Origin: Escarpia spicata
Lineage: Eukaryota; Annelida; Polychaeta; Sabellida; Siboglinidae
Direction: 5' to 3'
DNA: 64,000 bases
Assembly: GCA_963995525.1 (NCBI GenBank)
Contig: OZ023214.1
Location: 56,690,841-56,754,840 of the forward strand
The notes under the pieces were generated by a model. It made no database searches, was not told where the DNA came from, and saw only the letters and a list, made by a program, of their open reading frames with translations. Positions 18,914-28,823 of this stretch are shown here, in pieces (positions within the stretch are counted from its first letter, which is position 1; each line of letters opens with the position of its first letter). The position numbers and the translations under genes are program-made.

Positions 18914-20629
18914 CTGCAATCATAAAAAAATACATTCATTAACATGATTGTGCAATATTATACGAAACATTGTGCTGTGCAGTTTCTCTCAATGCATGCT
19001 GAATGGTTGAAACGAATGAATAGCTTTTGTGCAGAATGTGTAATTCATATACAGTATAGATCCCAATAGAAACACACTATCCATCTAGACTAATGGCATA
19101 GAAGCACACACTGTTTTTCATTAGGGAAACGTATAAAAGTAGATTTTTCATGAATGAATGCAGGCTGGACATAACTGATGGCAATACTGTTGCTAGCGCC
19201 ACTTTGCAGATGCTTGATAGGTCATTCATAGTGTGCGTGTGTGCCTTTAGCTGCAACATGTTGCATTCTTGTCATGTGTCGATGTTGCACCAGTCAGTTT
19301 GGTAGATGTGCACTGCTGACTATGTATGTTTGAAAAAGTGTTGCCTGGTACCACTTTTGAGAAACAAATAGTCGTGCACCCAAGTCTTAGCACACGCTCT
19401 GAGCGTCTATTGGGAACTCTAGTAGTCTATATGGTACACCTATTCAATTTTCAACTTAACCATTGATACATACAAAATGTACAGTTACATTTGTCACACT
19501 ACATGCATGAACATACAACCGCACAATAATTATTTTGTCACTGGGCAAACTTGGGTTTCTACTTTACCCTCGTTCTGACGTTCATGAAGAATAGTCTAAA
19601 TTTTACATGGGTCTACCTAAAAAAAATCACATAAAAAACTTCTGAGTATATTTGATTAATTTTTTTTACTCATTAGCTTATATACATGGCTACATTTCTC
19701 TAATTGGACATTGACACATACAACCACTCGGAAATTAGCTAGTAGTAGAACAAACAAAATATTTGTTTTGCATTTATTTTATGTAAACTTTAAACAGTTA
19801 TATCTTCATGATTATTTGATGTTATGCAAATATCATCACTGCATAATAATAAAGGGTCTTTTTGCCAACAAAATTATAGCTCAATCATATTTTTGCAATA
19901 CGTATTAGCGAAGTTGTGATTTTTTAAAACACCCCTACAAATAGCTCCAAATTGTGTACACCGTGGAAGTTTACCATTGGTCACCTGCAGGGTTACAAAC
20001 TTTTGTGCTGTTAGGATATCCAAGAACACACTCAGCTATATTATTGGAACTTACCTTTAAGCACCAGTTGGCTCTTTCACAGATGGATACTACATGGACA
20101 GAAGATTTGCGACTAAAATAATAGTGCATATCATGTGGTAGGTTTATATATATGTATATATTATATATATGTTGTTACAAAAGTAAATTAAGACTTGCAG
20201 AAAACAATCAAGCCATAGTATCAATATGGCCTATTATATACAATAATTATAAACAGTTGTTAAATATTACATTTCAATTAAATTAATTGTATATACCAAG
20301 GGGGTCTACACATATTATTTTAATATTATGTATGACTCGTACTGATAGAAGTCCACATCAATAATGGCTAAATACATTACCGGTATTTCATAGACTATTT
20401 TATATTTCATTTGGTGGCTATGCTATGGCTATGCCTGTGGCATTACCACTAGTCAGTAGTCCGTCGACTCTATTCGACTACGTGAGTACCGGGTATGTGA
20501 CTGTGTGAGTATCACTACGGACATGACTATGCTGCATGCACTAGCCAATGTTAAACCTATCAATACTATTACATTTACATCCTGGCATCCAGAAGAATAT
20601 TCCACAGTTTGTTGCACATGCGCGGTTTA
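18914..20629. other. AT-rich non-coding region
   Basis: Long AT-rich stretch with a short TA tract near 20145-20170. I see no exon with both plausible splice sites and protein-like composition. Confidence 0.4.
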
Positions 20630-21396
20630 AAAGGGTTGATAAAAACAGGGTTGATAAAAACAGCGTTTATTTTTTTATTCTTTTTTTAAGGTGTGTCTAG
20701 GTAGTATTTTTTACCCAGACCTCAACTGCCGCTTTGAAGGCTGTGACGGTGCTGGCCGAAGACGCTTTGTCGGGGAAGAAGGAATGGAGGTGCGTGTTTG
20801 TTCTGGAGTGAGGCAGGAGGAGCTTGTTGGGCTGTCCCCTGGTGATGCGGTTGTTTGTTGTCAGTGTGCCCTCAGTTGGCGTGATGTCCACAAGTCCACT
20901 CATTATCTTGTACATAAAGGTGGCCTTGTTGACAGTTTTTCTTTCTTGGAGGGTCTGTAGTTGTAGTCTGTTTACAAGTTCTGTGGCACTGGTATAGTGG
21001 TTCAAATCATGGTAGATTCTCCTCGCGGCACGGCGCTGGACAGCTTCGATGGTGTTTACCAGGTGTTGCTGGTGGGGATCCCACACGACAGAGGCGTACT
21101 CCAACACGGGGCAGACCAGTCCTTTGTAGCAATGTCAGTACACCTGTGGAGGGCACCCTTTAAGGTTTCTGTATATGAAAGCACTTGTACGGTTTGCCTT
21201 GGCAGTGGTGGTCTGTATGTGGTTTCTCCAGTGGAGGTCAGCTCTACACCTAGGTGTTTGGCGCTGGTGACTCTCTCCAGGGGCTGCTGATGGAGTGAAT
21301 ACATTGCTATAATGGGCTTGCGCTTCTTTGTGACAGTTAGGACGTGACACTTGGATATATTGAAACTCATCTGCCACTTCCTCTCCCATCCGTTGT
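20630..21396 (-). mobile_element. 5'-truncated LINE (reverse-transcriptase C-terminal region)
   Basis: Minus-strand frames encode the thumb-to-tail part of a non-LTR reverse transcriptase: WQMSFNISKCHVLTVTKKR, then AKHLGVELTS, DLHWRNHI, and LEYASVVWDPHQQHLVNTIE with AARRIYHD. These match the conserved order FN-KC ... YLGV-L-DLHW--HI ... PILEYAS-VW-P. One frameshift (~21200) and loss of everything N-terminal make it dead. The coding end at 20700 is followed by an A-rich 3' end (T-rich on plus, 20669-20688) and a doubled GGGTTGATAAAAACA (20633-20662), typical of LINE 3' termini. Its 5' end coincides with the inner edge of the right TIR at ~21395. Confidence 0.8.
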
Positions 21397-21971
21397 GGTT
21401 ATATAAAGGCCTATTACGTATATATATATAAATATATACAACGGTCGCTAGGGACGCTATATAAGTGCTTACGTAAGCACAACGGTAGGTCCTACGTTGA
21501 TCGCTAGGGAATTAGTCACTGGGATAACCGCTAGGTGGTGACACCTCAAGGGAAGGGTCATCAATCAAAAAGTGACAGGCCTATATATATATATATATAT
21601 ATAATTAATTAATTAATTAATTATTAATTAATTAATTAATTTATAACCACGGTGGTTTTAACTATAACCGTATGGTTATATAAAGAACGTAACTAGGGAC
21701 GCTGCTAACGTAACTAGGGACGCCGTTATATCTGCTAGGGCTAAACTAATTACTGGGATAATCGCTAGGTGGCACCTCAATATCATCAATCAAAAGTGAC
21801 AGGCCATCAATCACGTTTTTTATAAGTAGGTTCCCGATTTCTCTCAGGTTACACAAAACCCTTTGATCTTTTTTTATAAGTAGGTTCCCGAAAAAGATAA
21901 GGACGTTTTTTATGCATGTAGTTAGGCCTAAAAGGGGGCGGGGCGAGGCCATGTGGTACCTACATATTACT
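21395..21971 (-). repeat. Right terminal inverted repeat of the 18.9-kb element
   Basis: Reverse complement of 3110-3711 with a few substitutions and tract-length differences. It ends CCTACATATTACT directly before the target duplication. Confidence 0.85.
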
Positions 21972-21977
21972 GTCGTT
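21972..21977. other. Right target-site duplication GTCGTT
   Basis: Identical to 3104-3109. The flanking integrase reading (minus strand) reaches a Tyr-Asn-Asp here and resumes with Asn-Asp at 3109, as expected for a 6-bp duplication inside a codon pair. Confidence 0.85.
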
Positions 21978-22245
21978 GTAGGATCATATAAAGTCTTGGA
22001 GGACATCGATGTATCGTCACATGTGACGTTTCGTAAGGTAACGCCACGTACGCGTTTTTAACGTGCGATTATATCGTTCGACGATGTTCGCCTTGGTTTC
22101 CTCGTTGTGTGTGGAAAAATGTTCGATTCCGTACTTTTTTAACAGTCGTTGAACATCGCGATTCAGGAATTCGACTCCTTTATCGGCCTGCAAATTGTCT
22201 CGTGAATTTTTTGGTAGGGATTCGACTGTCTGTGTCGCGACTAAT
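21978..22245 (-). pseudogene. Polinton integrase, DDE core part (upstream half of the split gene)
   Basis: The frame reads NLQADKGVEFLNRDVQRLL, then EHFSTHNEETKANIVERYN and RTLKTRTWRYLTK. This is the second half of a retroviral-type integrase core: the middle Asp lies in ADKGVEF and the catalytic Glu in the ETKANIVER helix. It continues RYIDVLQDF and ends at YND at the insertion; stops at the end of the TKRHM block and after DF show decay. The first part of the core is missing because polymerase-like sequence is joined directly upstream at ~22250. The C-terminal half is at 2708-3109. Confidence 0.8.
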
Positions 22246-22700
22246 TGTCCTCACCTGTTGTTGAGGGATGACCGCCCCTCGTCTTCGTTTTCGTCCCATA
22301 CCGAATTTTCTTCCGCGAGTTGCTGCAACACGTCCTCGCAATCGTCTTTGATGTTTTTGTACACAGCGTCGCTCATCGCGCGAAGGATGTCCATCATCTC
22401 CCCACTAACTTGTAACTATCTCCATCTGTGACGAGACATTGTACTTGCTCGTGTCCGGGAACGTTCGAGGCTATGTTGTCGTTCAATGGCACGTGACGCG
22501 CTATCCAATGGACTTTGTCGCTGTCCGATGGAAGTGAAGACGTGTCAAACAAAGACTCGAAGTTAAACGTGGCACGATAGGGGTAGTAGAGCAAGTATTC
22601 GGGAACACGGATGTTTCCGTCGTCCAAAGACTCGAACACTGACGGGGTCTAATGGTACACTCCAACCAAGTAGATCTAAGTATAACAAGTTCGTTTCGAT
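22246..22700 (-). pseudogene. Polinton protein-primed DNA polymerase B, N-terminal/exonuclease-side fragment
   Basis: The minus strand encodes VPEYLLYYPYRATFNFESLF, then LPSDSDKVHWIARHVPL and SNVPGHEQVQCLVTDGD, and after one frameshift a helical acidic region (ILRAMSDAVYKNI ... ENSVWDENEDEG). From memory this matches the part of Polinton polymerase B just before or within the 3'-5' exonuclease region (FNFE-FFDT ... HVPLS-S-ASNVPG). The polymerase motifs are absent. It is joined head-to-tail with an integrase fragment on the same strand, so the host Polinton is already rearranged. Confidence 0.65.
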
Positions 22701-22945
22701 AGCTTCACGAAAATCCAATTGACCTACTTCTGATTGATGGAGGGCGTTCTGTTCGTGAATCCATGACAGGTTGCTTTGAACGGGATCAGAGAAGATGGCT
22801 CCCTCCTAAAACAGAATCAGGACTGAGTGAGTTTAAGACATTTAGGACTGAATGTGTAGCAGCGATGACAGAACATAGTTGTCAAAGCCGGTGTTGGATG
22901 TTTTTTGATAGTCACTTTCGTCCGAGCCCCGCGGAGATTTGACAA
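22701..22945 (-). pseudogene. Unknown decayed coding sequence upstream of the polymerase fragment
   Basis: Short open stretches such as EQNALHQSEVGQLDFREAIE and FDNYVLSSLLHIQS occur in changing frames, ending next to the polymerase block. Position and strand suggest the N-terminal part of the same polymerase-containing protein. No motif confirms this. Confidence 0.25.
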
Positions 22946-22949
22946 AGAT

Positions 22950-23297
22950 GCATACCGTTCTTCTGGATTTTTATGAACGCGTACGCGGCGGCTGAGAAAC
23001 AGAATGTTCTGGCCACCAGATTGTCAAAGACGCAATCCCAAATTTATGTGCCTTTCCAGTCGGTCAACATGACACGCAGAGTGAAAGCGACTGGACCTGT
23101 CTGCCGTCGAAGTACGTCACAATTATATCCCTTGCCATCGATCGTAACCTTGCGCTGGCAGAGTTTTAAATAATAAACATATTTATCCTGACTTGCTAGT
23201 TACTATAGTTAGAGGACGGTTGAAAACAAACGTTCCACTCCCCGCCTTTTGAAGGTCGGACAAACTCATCGATTCTTCGCTCTGGTGTGTCGCCATT
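22950..23297 (-). pseudogene. Small ORF with possible OB-fold-like pattern, frameshifted
   Basis: ATG at ~23297 opens a frame (MATHQSEESMSLSDLQKAG) to a TAA after ~37 codons. In other frames the blocks KVTIDGKGYNCDVLRRQTGP, FTLRVMLTDWKG and DNLVARTFCFSAAAYAFIKI follow. Alternating hydrophobic strands with a DWKG turn resemble OB-fold single-strand DNA-binding proteins, which would suit a self-replicating element, but the match is weak. A TATA-like GTTTGTATATAAACC lies ~70 bp upstream (23366-23380). It may be another gene of the host Polinton. Confidence 0.3.
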
Positions 23298-23299
23298 TC

Positions 23300-24080
23300 G
23301 GATGAGAATTCGTGTTGTGTTGATTCAGAGAGAACAATTTACTTGCCTATATGCGAAGGTGGTTTATATACAAACTCGTTGCGTGCGTCCTTAAAGTTCC
23401 GTTAAGCACATTTTGACCTCGCATATTCACTCACAAAGCGATATTGACTTGATGAAGCGGTTGTATGAATAGGCACGACAATTTGTTTACCAACGGGAGA
23501 GTTGGTTTGGAACAATGATGGTAATGAATATGGAAGAGGTCGGTACTACATCAAATAATTTTGATTAATAACTCACGCCGTAGACAGTAACTCGATACCT
23601 CCAGCCGCCTGCAGCACCGTAGAGAGTAATCCAACACCCAACGAACATATTCAGCAGCCAGCGCTTTTGTTTTAGACAGTTTTTTCAATTACCCCGGCAG
23701 GCGTGTGTCAGATGTCATTGTGCCGCTGGCTGCCTGGTGACTGGGGGTTGCTATGGATACGGTGACTGGTGCTGGCGTACAGAAGGACGGCAAAGTTTTC
23801 ATACATTTGAAATTGGTGGTGATAGAAAATGGCTGAAGGTTGTCTCTGTTCGTGTAAATGGCCGAATAAAGCGGAAGACGGACCTTGTGAATGGTGCATA
23901 GGGTAAGTAATTACTTTTGGTTGTTGTTGGTATATAATTTATTAAGACTATTTTAGGTTTTGTTAAGTTTTTTAAACTCCGATAATTTATTCAGTGATAT
24001 AATTAGCCTATTCACTGATTCAAATTTATAATACAGAGAAAAAAATGCATATTCTTCAAAATGAATTAGTCTTAGCAGAC
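23300..24080. other. Non-coding region, no clear feature
   Basis: A direct repeat of GTAGACAGTAACTCGATACCTCCAG / CCGTAGAGAGTAATCCAACACCC type words occurs near 23578-23640. Nothing else was recognised. Confidence 0.3.
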
Positions 24081-24580
24081 TAAGTGGTTCATAGACATAT
24101 TTAAAACTACGCTCTCACACACAGTCGGTAATGGAAAAAAAGATGTGATAACCAACTGACGGAATAAGTGTTTGTTGTCTGGAAGTATCGTATCATACAG
24201 ATTGAAAAAATATATACTCCACACACTCGATTATAATAAACACGTATAATATGACCAACCGTTATGTCGTAATCTCTTTTGTTGTCTGAAATGGTGTGTT
24301 ATGCACGTGTATCGTTAACACTATTTTTGTTGTGTCAGAAAGAGGGTTTCAAATAAAAAAATGAAATGTATGAATAGGTGGTCCATCGACACATTAAAAA
24401 ATATGCGCACACACACAGTCGGTAATGAAAAGCAGATGTGATGGGCAAGGGGCGGAATATAAGCACATGCATAATAATACCAACCGTTATGTTGTAATCT
24501 CCCTTTTGTTGTCTGAAATGATGTTACGCAAGTCTATTTTGTTGTGTCAGCAAGACTCTTTGTCTCAAAGGAAATGTCAT
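24081..24580. repeat. Diverged tandem duplication (~270 bp)
   Basis: ACACACAGTCGGTAATG, AAGATGTGAT/CAGATGTGAT, CCAACCGTTATGTCGTAATCTC and TTTTGTTGTCTGAAATG each occur twice in the same order, at ~24115-24330 and ~24410-24550. The second copy is shorter by a deletion. Confidence 0.7.
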
Positions 24581-24661
24581 TACTAACCGTTGCCGTAATG
24601 TCTTTATTGATTATAAAGGATCAGGTGCACCTCGTAATATACCGTCATTATGACTAACAAT

Positions 24662-24699
24662 ATATGTATATACACAATATATATATATATATATAGGGG

Positions 24700-24782
<83 letters not shown>
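24662..24782. repeat. (TA)n then (GA)n microsatellite running into the gap
   Basis: TA repeats (24674-24695) are followed by GAGAGA from ~24703 to the first N. The long GA run is the likely cause of the assembly gap. Confidence 0.9.
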
Positions 24783-24982
24783 NNNNNNNNNNNNNNNNNN
24801 NNNNNNNNNNNNNNNNNNNNNNNNNNNNNNNNNNNNNNNNNNNNNNNNNNNNNNNNNNNNNNNNNNNNNNNNNNNNNNNNNNNNNNNNNNNNNNNNNNNN
24901 NNNNNNNNNNNNNNNNNNNNNNNNNNNNNNNNNNNNNNNNNNNNNNNNNNNNNNNNNNNNNNNNNNNNNNNNNNNNNNNNNN
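24783..24982. other. Assembly gap (200 N)
   Basis: Two hundred N characters; a round number suggests a placeholder, so the true distance is unknown. Confidence 1.
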
Positions 24983-25061
24983 TGTATAGACTCAACAGCT
25001 GATTGTACAGCGCCACCTTTTCTCGTTCGGACAAATCCGCACGCTCGAGTACGGTCCTCAT
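24983..25061 (-). pseudogene. Coding fragment with MRTVLERADLSEREKVALYN, cut by the gap
   Basis: The minus-strand frame shows a short amphipathic helical block, then continues LSLY into the gap. Short blocks of the form M--L--D--L---EK---Y-QLL--Y are common in transposon and virus-like proteins of invertebrates, without known function. Only 26 codons are visible. Confidence 0.3.
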
Positions 25062-25411
25062 GTCGGCGTCCAGACTACAATCTGTCCGGACTCACTCCAA
25101 TCAGGCGTCCGATCCCTCCGTTTTCTGAGGTGGTTTCGTGTGGAGGAGAGATCACGTGACAAATTGATGCGTAGTCTCGCTTAACCGACTCTCGTCTGGC
25201 TGCGTGACTTCGAAGGAAGATAGTCTGTCTCAGAATCGCCTTTTGGCTGGTCATTGCCAGTTAGCACGCCTATCCCCGGAATGTTGATATATTTTGTATG
25301 TTTTCGATATTGAAATGAAATTACGGAACAGTGCCCGAAATAGTATTATATAAATTAAAACGAATCTTAACCTAAATGAACACAAACAACAGTTTCAAGT
25401 AATCTACGGGA

Positions 25412-25478
25412 TTCGAACCGAGGACTCCCAAAATAGTTGATCGACCCGCTACTGGCTTAGCCATCAAGACCGTGCTAA
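25412..25478 (-). tRNA. tRNA-like (SINE-type) core with A and B boxes, probably not a functional tRNA
   Basis: Minus strand contains GATGGCTAAGCCAGTAGCGGG, close to the pol III A box (TGGCTAAGCCAGTAG), and GGTTCGAATCC, a perfect B box, ~35 nt downstream, as in tRNAs. A proper acceptor stem and anticodon arm do not form convincingly, and a diverged copy exists at ~49728-49790, so this is a tRNA-derived repeat core rather than a tRNA gene. Confidence 0.45.
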
Positions 25479-25502
25479 TCTTGATGGCTAAGCCGGTAGC
25501 AG
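25453..25502. repeat. Hairpin: inverted duplicate of the A-box arm
   Basis: CTACTGGCTTAGCCATCAAGA and ATCTTGATGGCTAAGCCGGTAG face each other across ~9 nt, giving a ~21-bp stem with one mismatch. It overlaps the end of the tRNA-like core. Confidence 0.8.
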
Positions 25503-25950
25503 GTTGTACTTTGTTTAGTTAAATGTCCTTGTTTGGTATTTATACCATGTTTATTCAAACTTAGTCTGTTGTTTCTGCTCGAGCATAAGCAAAGAACATA
25601 AATACGGAATTGTTGACGTCCACGAGAGCTGCCACCTAGTGAATATGCATGTGATTAAAAGGCACTAAACTACGAAAAAGTTTAATGTCGGTTTATTTTG
25701 TGTATGATATGTTTCAATATAAGTTTAATGTTGAATAGTTGTTACAGTATAGTATTATCTGATAAAAGTGTATCTTTATTTAATTTGTTATTTCATAGTT
25801 GGCCTGAGAGCCAATCATCGTCACTACCCGAGTCTGGTGTAAAGCCCCCTTCCGGTATCATTTGCAGACCCTTTATATTCCATGCCGCAGTGAAGGGCGA
25901 AAAACTGTTGCCACCTCACGGCGACTTGGTAATCGAGGCTAATGGATGCG

Positions 25951-28280
25951 CCCTATTCAGTCGCCGGTTCCGGTTGCGTACGCAATCTACGCATCTGTTG
26001 TCTGCCGGATTGGGTGGTACAATCAATACAACATGGAAAATGAGCAGTGAGTTTTGATTGTGATAACTTTTTATATTTACGTTGCCTCGTATCGTTCAGA
26101 AAGGCCTTTAGAAGAAATTGTGTATCAAAATAAACTGCCACGTTCGTGTGACATAATTTATGTACCTATGACATGCTTACTTCGGTGGCGCCACATGATG
26201 GCTACATTTGAGGGCCAGGGGACCGTTTCACTAAGATATTAAGCCCTTAAGGAAAATCCATCCTAGAACAGAATCTGAAGTAAAAATCATGGAGTATTTA
26301 AAAAATGCGTTTCACTAACGTGATCGTTAATTAATCTTAAGGCAAAGAGCGATATTTCCATCATGATAATCAATATTATACACAGTTGGCACAATTTGGC
26401 AAAAGAAATTGAACAGTTGTAAATAAATGTTTGAAAATTCGGCCTAACAACATGCTACCCTGTTGCTTGCGACATACGTCGCAAGCGACACCATTCGGCC
26501 TTGACCTTTCTCAATGACTTCAACATCGCATCGGTGCTTGCAACCGCTTTGCATAGTGTAAAGCCGGCTTAAAGGAAATAAAAAGAAGGCATTTCCTAAA
26601 ATCCGTTTTCAATGTCTACATAAAGTTTAACATGGTATGTAACATTTGAGAACATAAAAAATACAGAAAAATACATTTGTAGCATAAATTCTTAATTTTA
26701 AACCCGGGAGTGTAGCGATTCCAGCGGAAAATTTAAATTTAATGAGCTTGACGATCACGTGATATCGTGACGTCACATATGACATATACTCGCATCAGGC
26801 CGACCCTATCCATGCATTCAGAGCATGTTTACAGGTATAGCTTTTGGGTCGAAACGAGCGTCAGAATGAGTTATTGTGCGATATTCCGATGTAATACATA
26901 CACTAGTCATCGTAGAGGAACAAGCACTTATCTTACGGTTCCACATGCACGCCAAAAATATGCATATTTGAAAATTCCCGGATGCACAGCATAAAATGTG
27001 GAATTTCTAATTCATTTAATTTTTTGGCTTGGTGGACACGGAAATATATAGCAGGATGTAATATAATATGAATTCAAACAATAGGTGTTTTTATTCCCTT
27101 TAAGGCACTGGTGATAATATGCTGGCAAACATCGCACGGCGGTAATTGTAAAACTAACAACTCAGCAGTAAACAACCAATGCTTCGAATAATGAATTATT
27201 TAAATGCAACCTGTTTTTCTTACATACGGATTGAACGTTTGTCTGCATTTCCCATTTGTAAGTAAAGTATTATACTTGCAGTGCGATATCACAATGACTA
27301 ACATAACGGTATAAATACCAAACGTCTTGCCATAATAACAACATCACACTTTTTAACAACAAGGCAAATTACCTCGCAGAATCTATCTTTCAGAGAGACA
27401 TCCAACCGTCAGTACAACCACTCTCTACAACCTACCTAAACTCTTTTTAAAACAGTTATTGTGAGATAACCACAAACATGGTTACATGATACCAAAAAGT
27501 AACTGAAGAAAGCAACCGTGAAGGTATCAAAACTTCCACCAACTGTGAAAGTTGGATTCTGAAAGGTACACATACGTTGTCTGATTTCTGAATGTAACAG
27601 GACCCGGTAGTAATTTACGTGCTGATAACAATTATTATCCAGCATGATATATATTTACGAGATCAACGTAATTGTCGACGTCAGTGGGAACTACCATTAG
27701 TGGTTGATCCCTGTGTGTTGGCTAATGCATTAGGGGGATGGGAGACACCCGAACAGGAGAGTTAAGTGAACATCAAAGAAGGAATACATATATCAAGAAC
27801 TGGTATTGAGGCCAGCCTACACCCGGCTATAGCAAGAAGTGTGAGAGCACTGACATGGAATGGTGAACATCCGTATTGTTAATCGCCTACAATCGGAGGA
27901 AACCCCGACACCGCTCCGAACCGAAGTGAGTTTATCTTTAACAAATCGTCAACACTTTCAACAGGGGACACTTCTTATTATCAGTTGCTTAACGTGGCTG
28001 TCGTTCTTACGATAAACCGATTTATACGCCACCGTTCTGGGTGAAATGTCCCATTGAAATCCTGTCGCATATTTGAAATATTCCGACTCAGGCATGTTAC
28101 TCATTTTAAGTAACCTGGTGTCACAGCGATGCTGCTGTATTGCCTTATTAAGAACCGCTGATATCGATCAAGACATTTTCAGTTGACAAGGTTACCCGAA
28201 GCAGTCGGGGTTAGCCAACACCCGACAGGTGGGGACTCTTAACGACTATGTTCTCACGGGTTGGACTAACACCCACTCAA
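25951..28280. other. Non-coding stretch downstream of the GT92 gene
   Basis: No exon was supported. It contains a near-perfect 22-bp palindrome GCTTGCGACATACGTCGCAAGC (~26463-26484) and a possible short repeat end CCGTTTCACTAAG ... CCCTTAAGG (26222-26252). An ORF at 26767-26994 has no recognised motif. The 3'UTR of the glycosyltransferase gene should begin just below 28281. Confidence 0.4.
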
Positions 28281-28754
28281 TCACCGCCGGTCCTCCAGGA
28301 TGGACTTGTGTCGCCGCCACGTGCGGTATATCACCTGGTCGGCGAAGTCCGCCATGCGTGTGTCGATGATGTAGGGGCTGTTGACTCCCCCGCCGAGGTC
28401 GACGCGGTAGTGGTGGAGCAGACCGTCGCTCGGGTCGACGAAGGCAGTCGTCTGCTGGTGGTCGATGTACTCGTTGACATCGTGTACGCCCATGTGGAGG
28501 ATGCTCCGCGGCACGACGATGCACTTGGAGCGCTCGCCGTTCTCGAACACTTTCATCTCTCGGCGTGTCTTCAGCAGCGTCGTCAGGTTGAGGCGCATCA
28601 CCTTCTCGATGGCGGCGAACTTGGGGTCATTCGGCCACTCGAGCCAGAAGAAGACGTTGCGGAACATGTACGTAGCCGGCGGGTTGGTGAGCTTCGAGCG
28701 CATGTCCGCCAGCAGGCTTGGCCAGTCGTTATGGGGCGGCCGAGGCACGATCAC
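28281..28754 (-). CDS. Glycosyltransferase family 92 (GT92), last coding exon
   Basis: GT92 enzymes (for example the galactosyltransferase GALT-1 of C. elegans) are Golgi type II membrane proteins that add galactose to glycans. This exon begins after acceptor TTGTAG and encodes IVPRPPHNDWPSLL, which continues directly from the DLDE of exon B. It then shows MFRNVFFWLEWP, RSKCIVVPRSILHMGVHDV, DGLLHHYR and DTRMADFADQVI, the usual conserved C-terminal blocks (K-IV-P---L-MGIH ... LLHHYR). The 157-codon frame ends at a TGA. Codon use is GC-rich compared with the AT-rich surroundings. An antisense open frame of 184 codons covers the same DNA and is a shadow. Confidence 0.85.
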   Translation of the reverse strand: MIVPRPPHNDWPSLLADMRSKLTNPPATYMFRNVFFWLEWPNDPKFAAIEKVMRLNLTTLLKTRREMKVFENGERSKCIVVPRSILHMGVHDVNEYIDHQQTTAFVDPSDGLLHHYRVDLGGGVNSPYIIDTRMADFADQVIYRTWRRHKSILEDRR

Positions 28755-28823
28755 CTACAAGACACAGAGCACGGGGAATGTCTAAATGTATACCCAAGTT
28801 AAGTTCAGGATGCACTAGCACTC

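Larger units (their letters stand above)
3110..21971. mobile_element. 18.9-kb Polinton-like element with TIRs, inserted in a Polinton integrase
   Basis: The termini are AGTAGTATGTAGGTACCAC (left) and its near-complement ending GTGGTACCTACATATTACT (right), continuing as inverted repeats of roughly 0.6 kb and bordered by identical 6-bp duplications. Size, AGT-type ends and duplication length all match Polinton/Maverick elements. However, no DNA polymerase B, integrase, protease, ATPase or capsid gene could be recognised inside. The interior comprises a ~12.2-kb palindrome with duplicated small genes and minisatellites, then ~5 kb of AT-rich DNA holding possible exons of a PHD/Ulp1-like gene and a 5'-truncated LINE. 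It is therefore best described as a non-autonomous relative. Alternatively it is an autonomous element whose core genes were deleted and replaced. Confidence 0.75.
25165..25950. mobile_element. TIR element with tRNA-like core (copy 1, partial)
   Basis: The block from GTCTCGCTTAACCGACTCTCG through the tRNA-like core to ACCTCACGGCGACTTGGTAATCGAGGC is shared with 49344-50284. The right terminus is the inverse of the left terminus of copy 2 (AGCCTCGATTACCCAGGCGC). The ~60-bp segment at the left (25170-25235) is inverted relative to copy 2. No transposase is seen, so it is a non-autonomous element. Confidence 0.7.

Noticed and set aside
25412..25478. Functional tRNA gene
   Set aside because: Only A and B boxes fit; acceptor and anticodon arms do not pair well and diverged copies exist in a transposon.
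26767..26994. Possible THAP or zinc-finger ORF (MSYCAIFRCN)
   Set aside because: Cysteine and histidine spacing does not fit the C2CH module and no splice sites support it.
28248..28802. 184-codon plus-strand ORF
   Set aside because: Antisense shadow of the GT92 exon; the minus frame has conserved blocks and splice sites.
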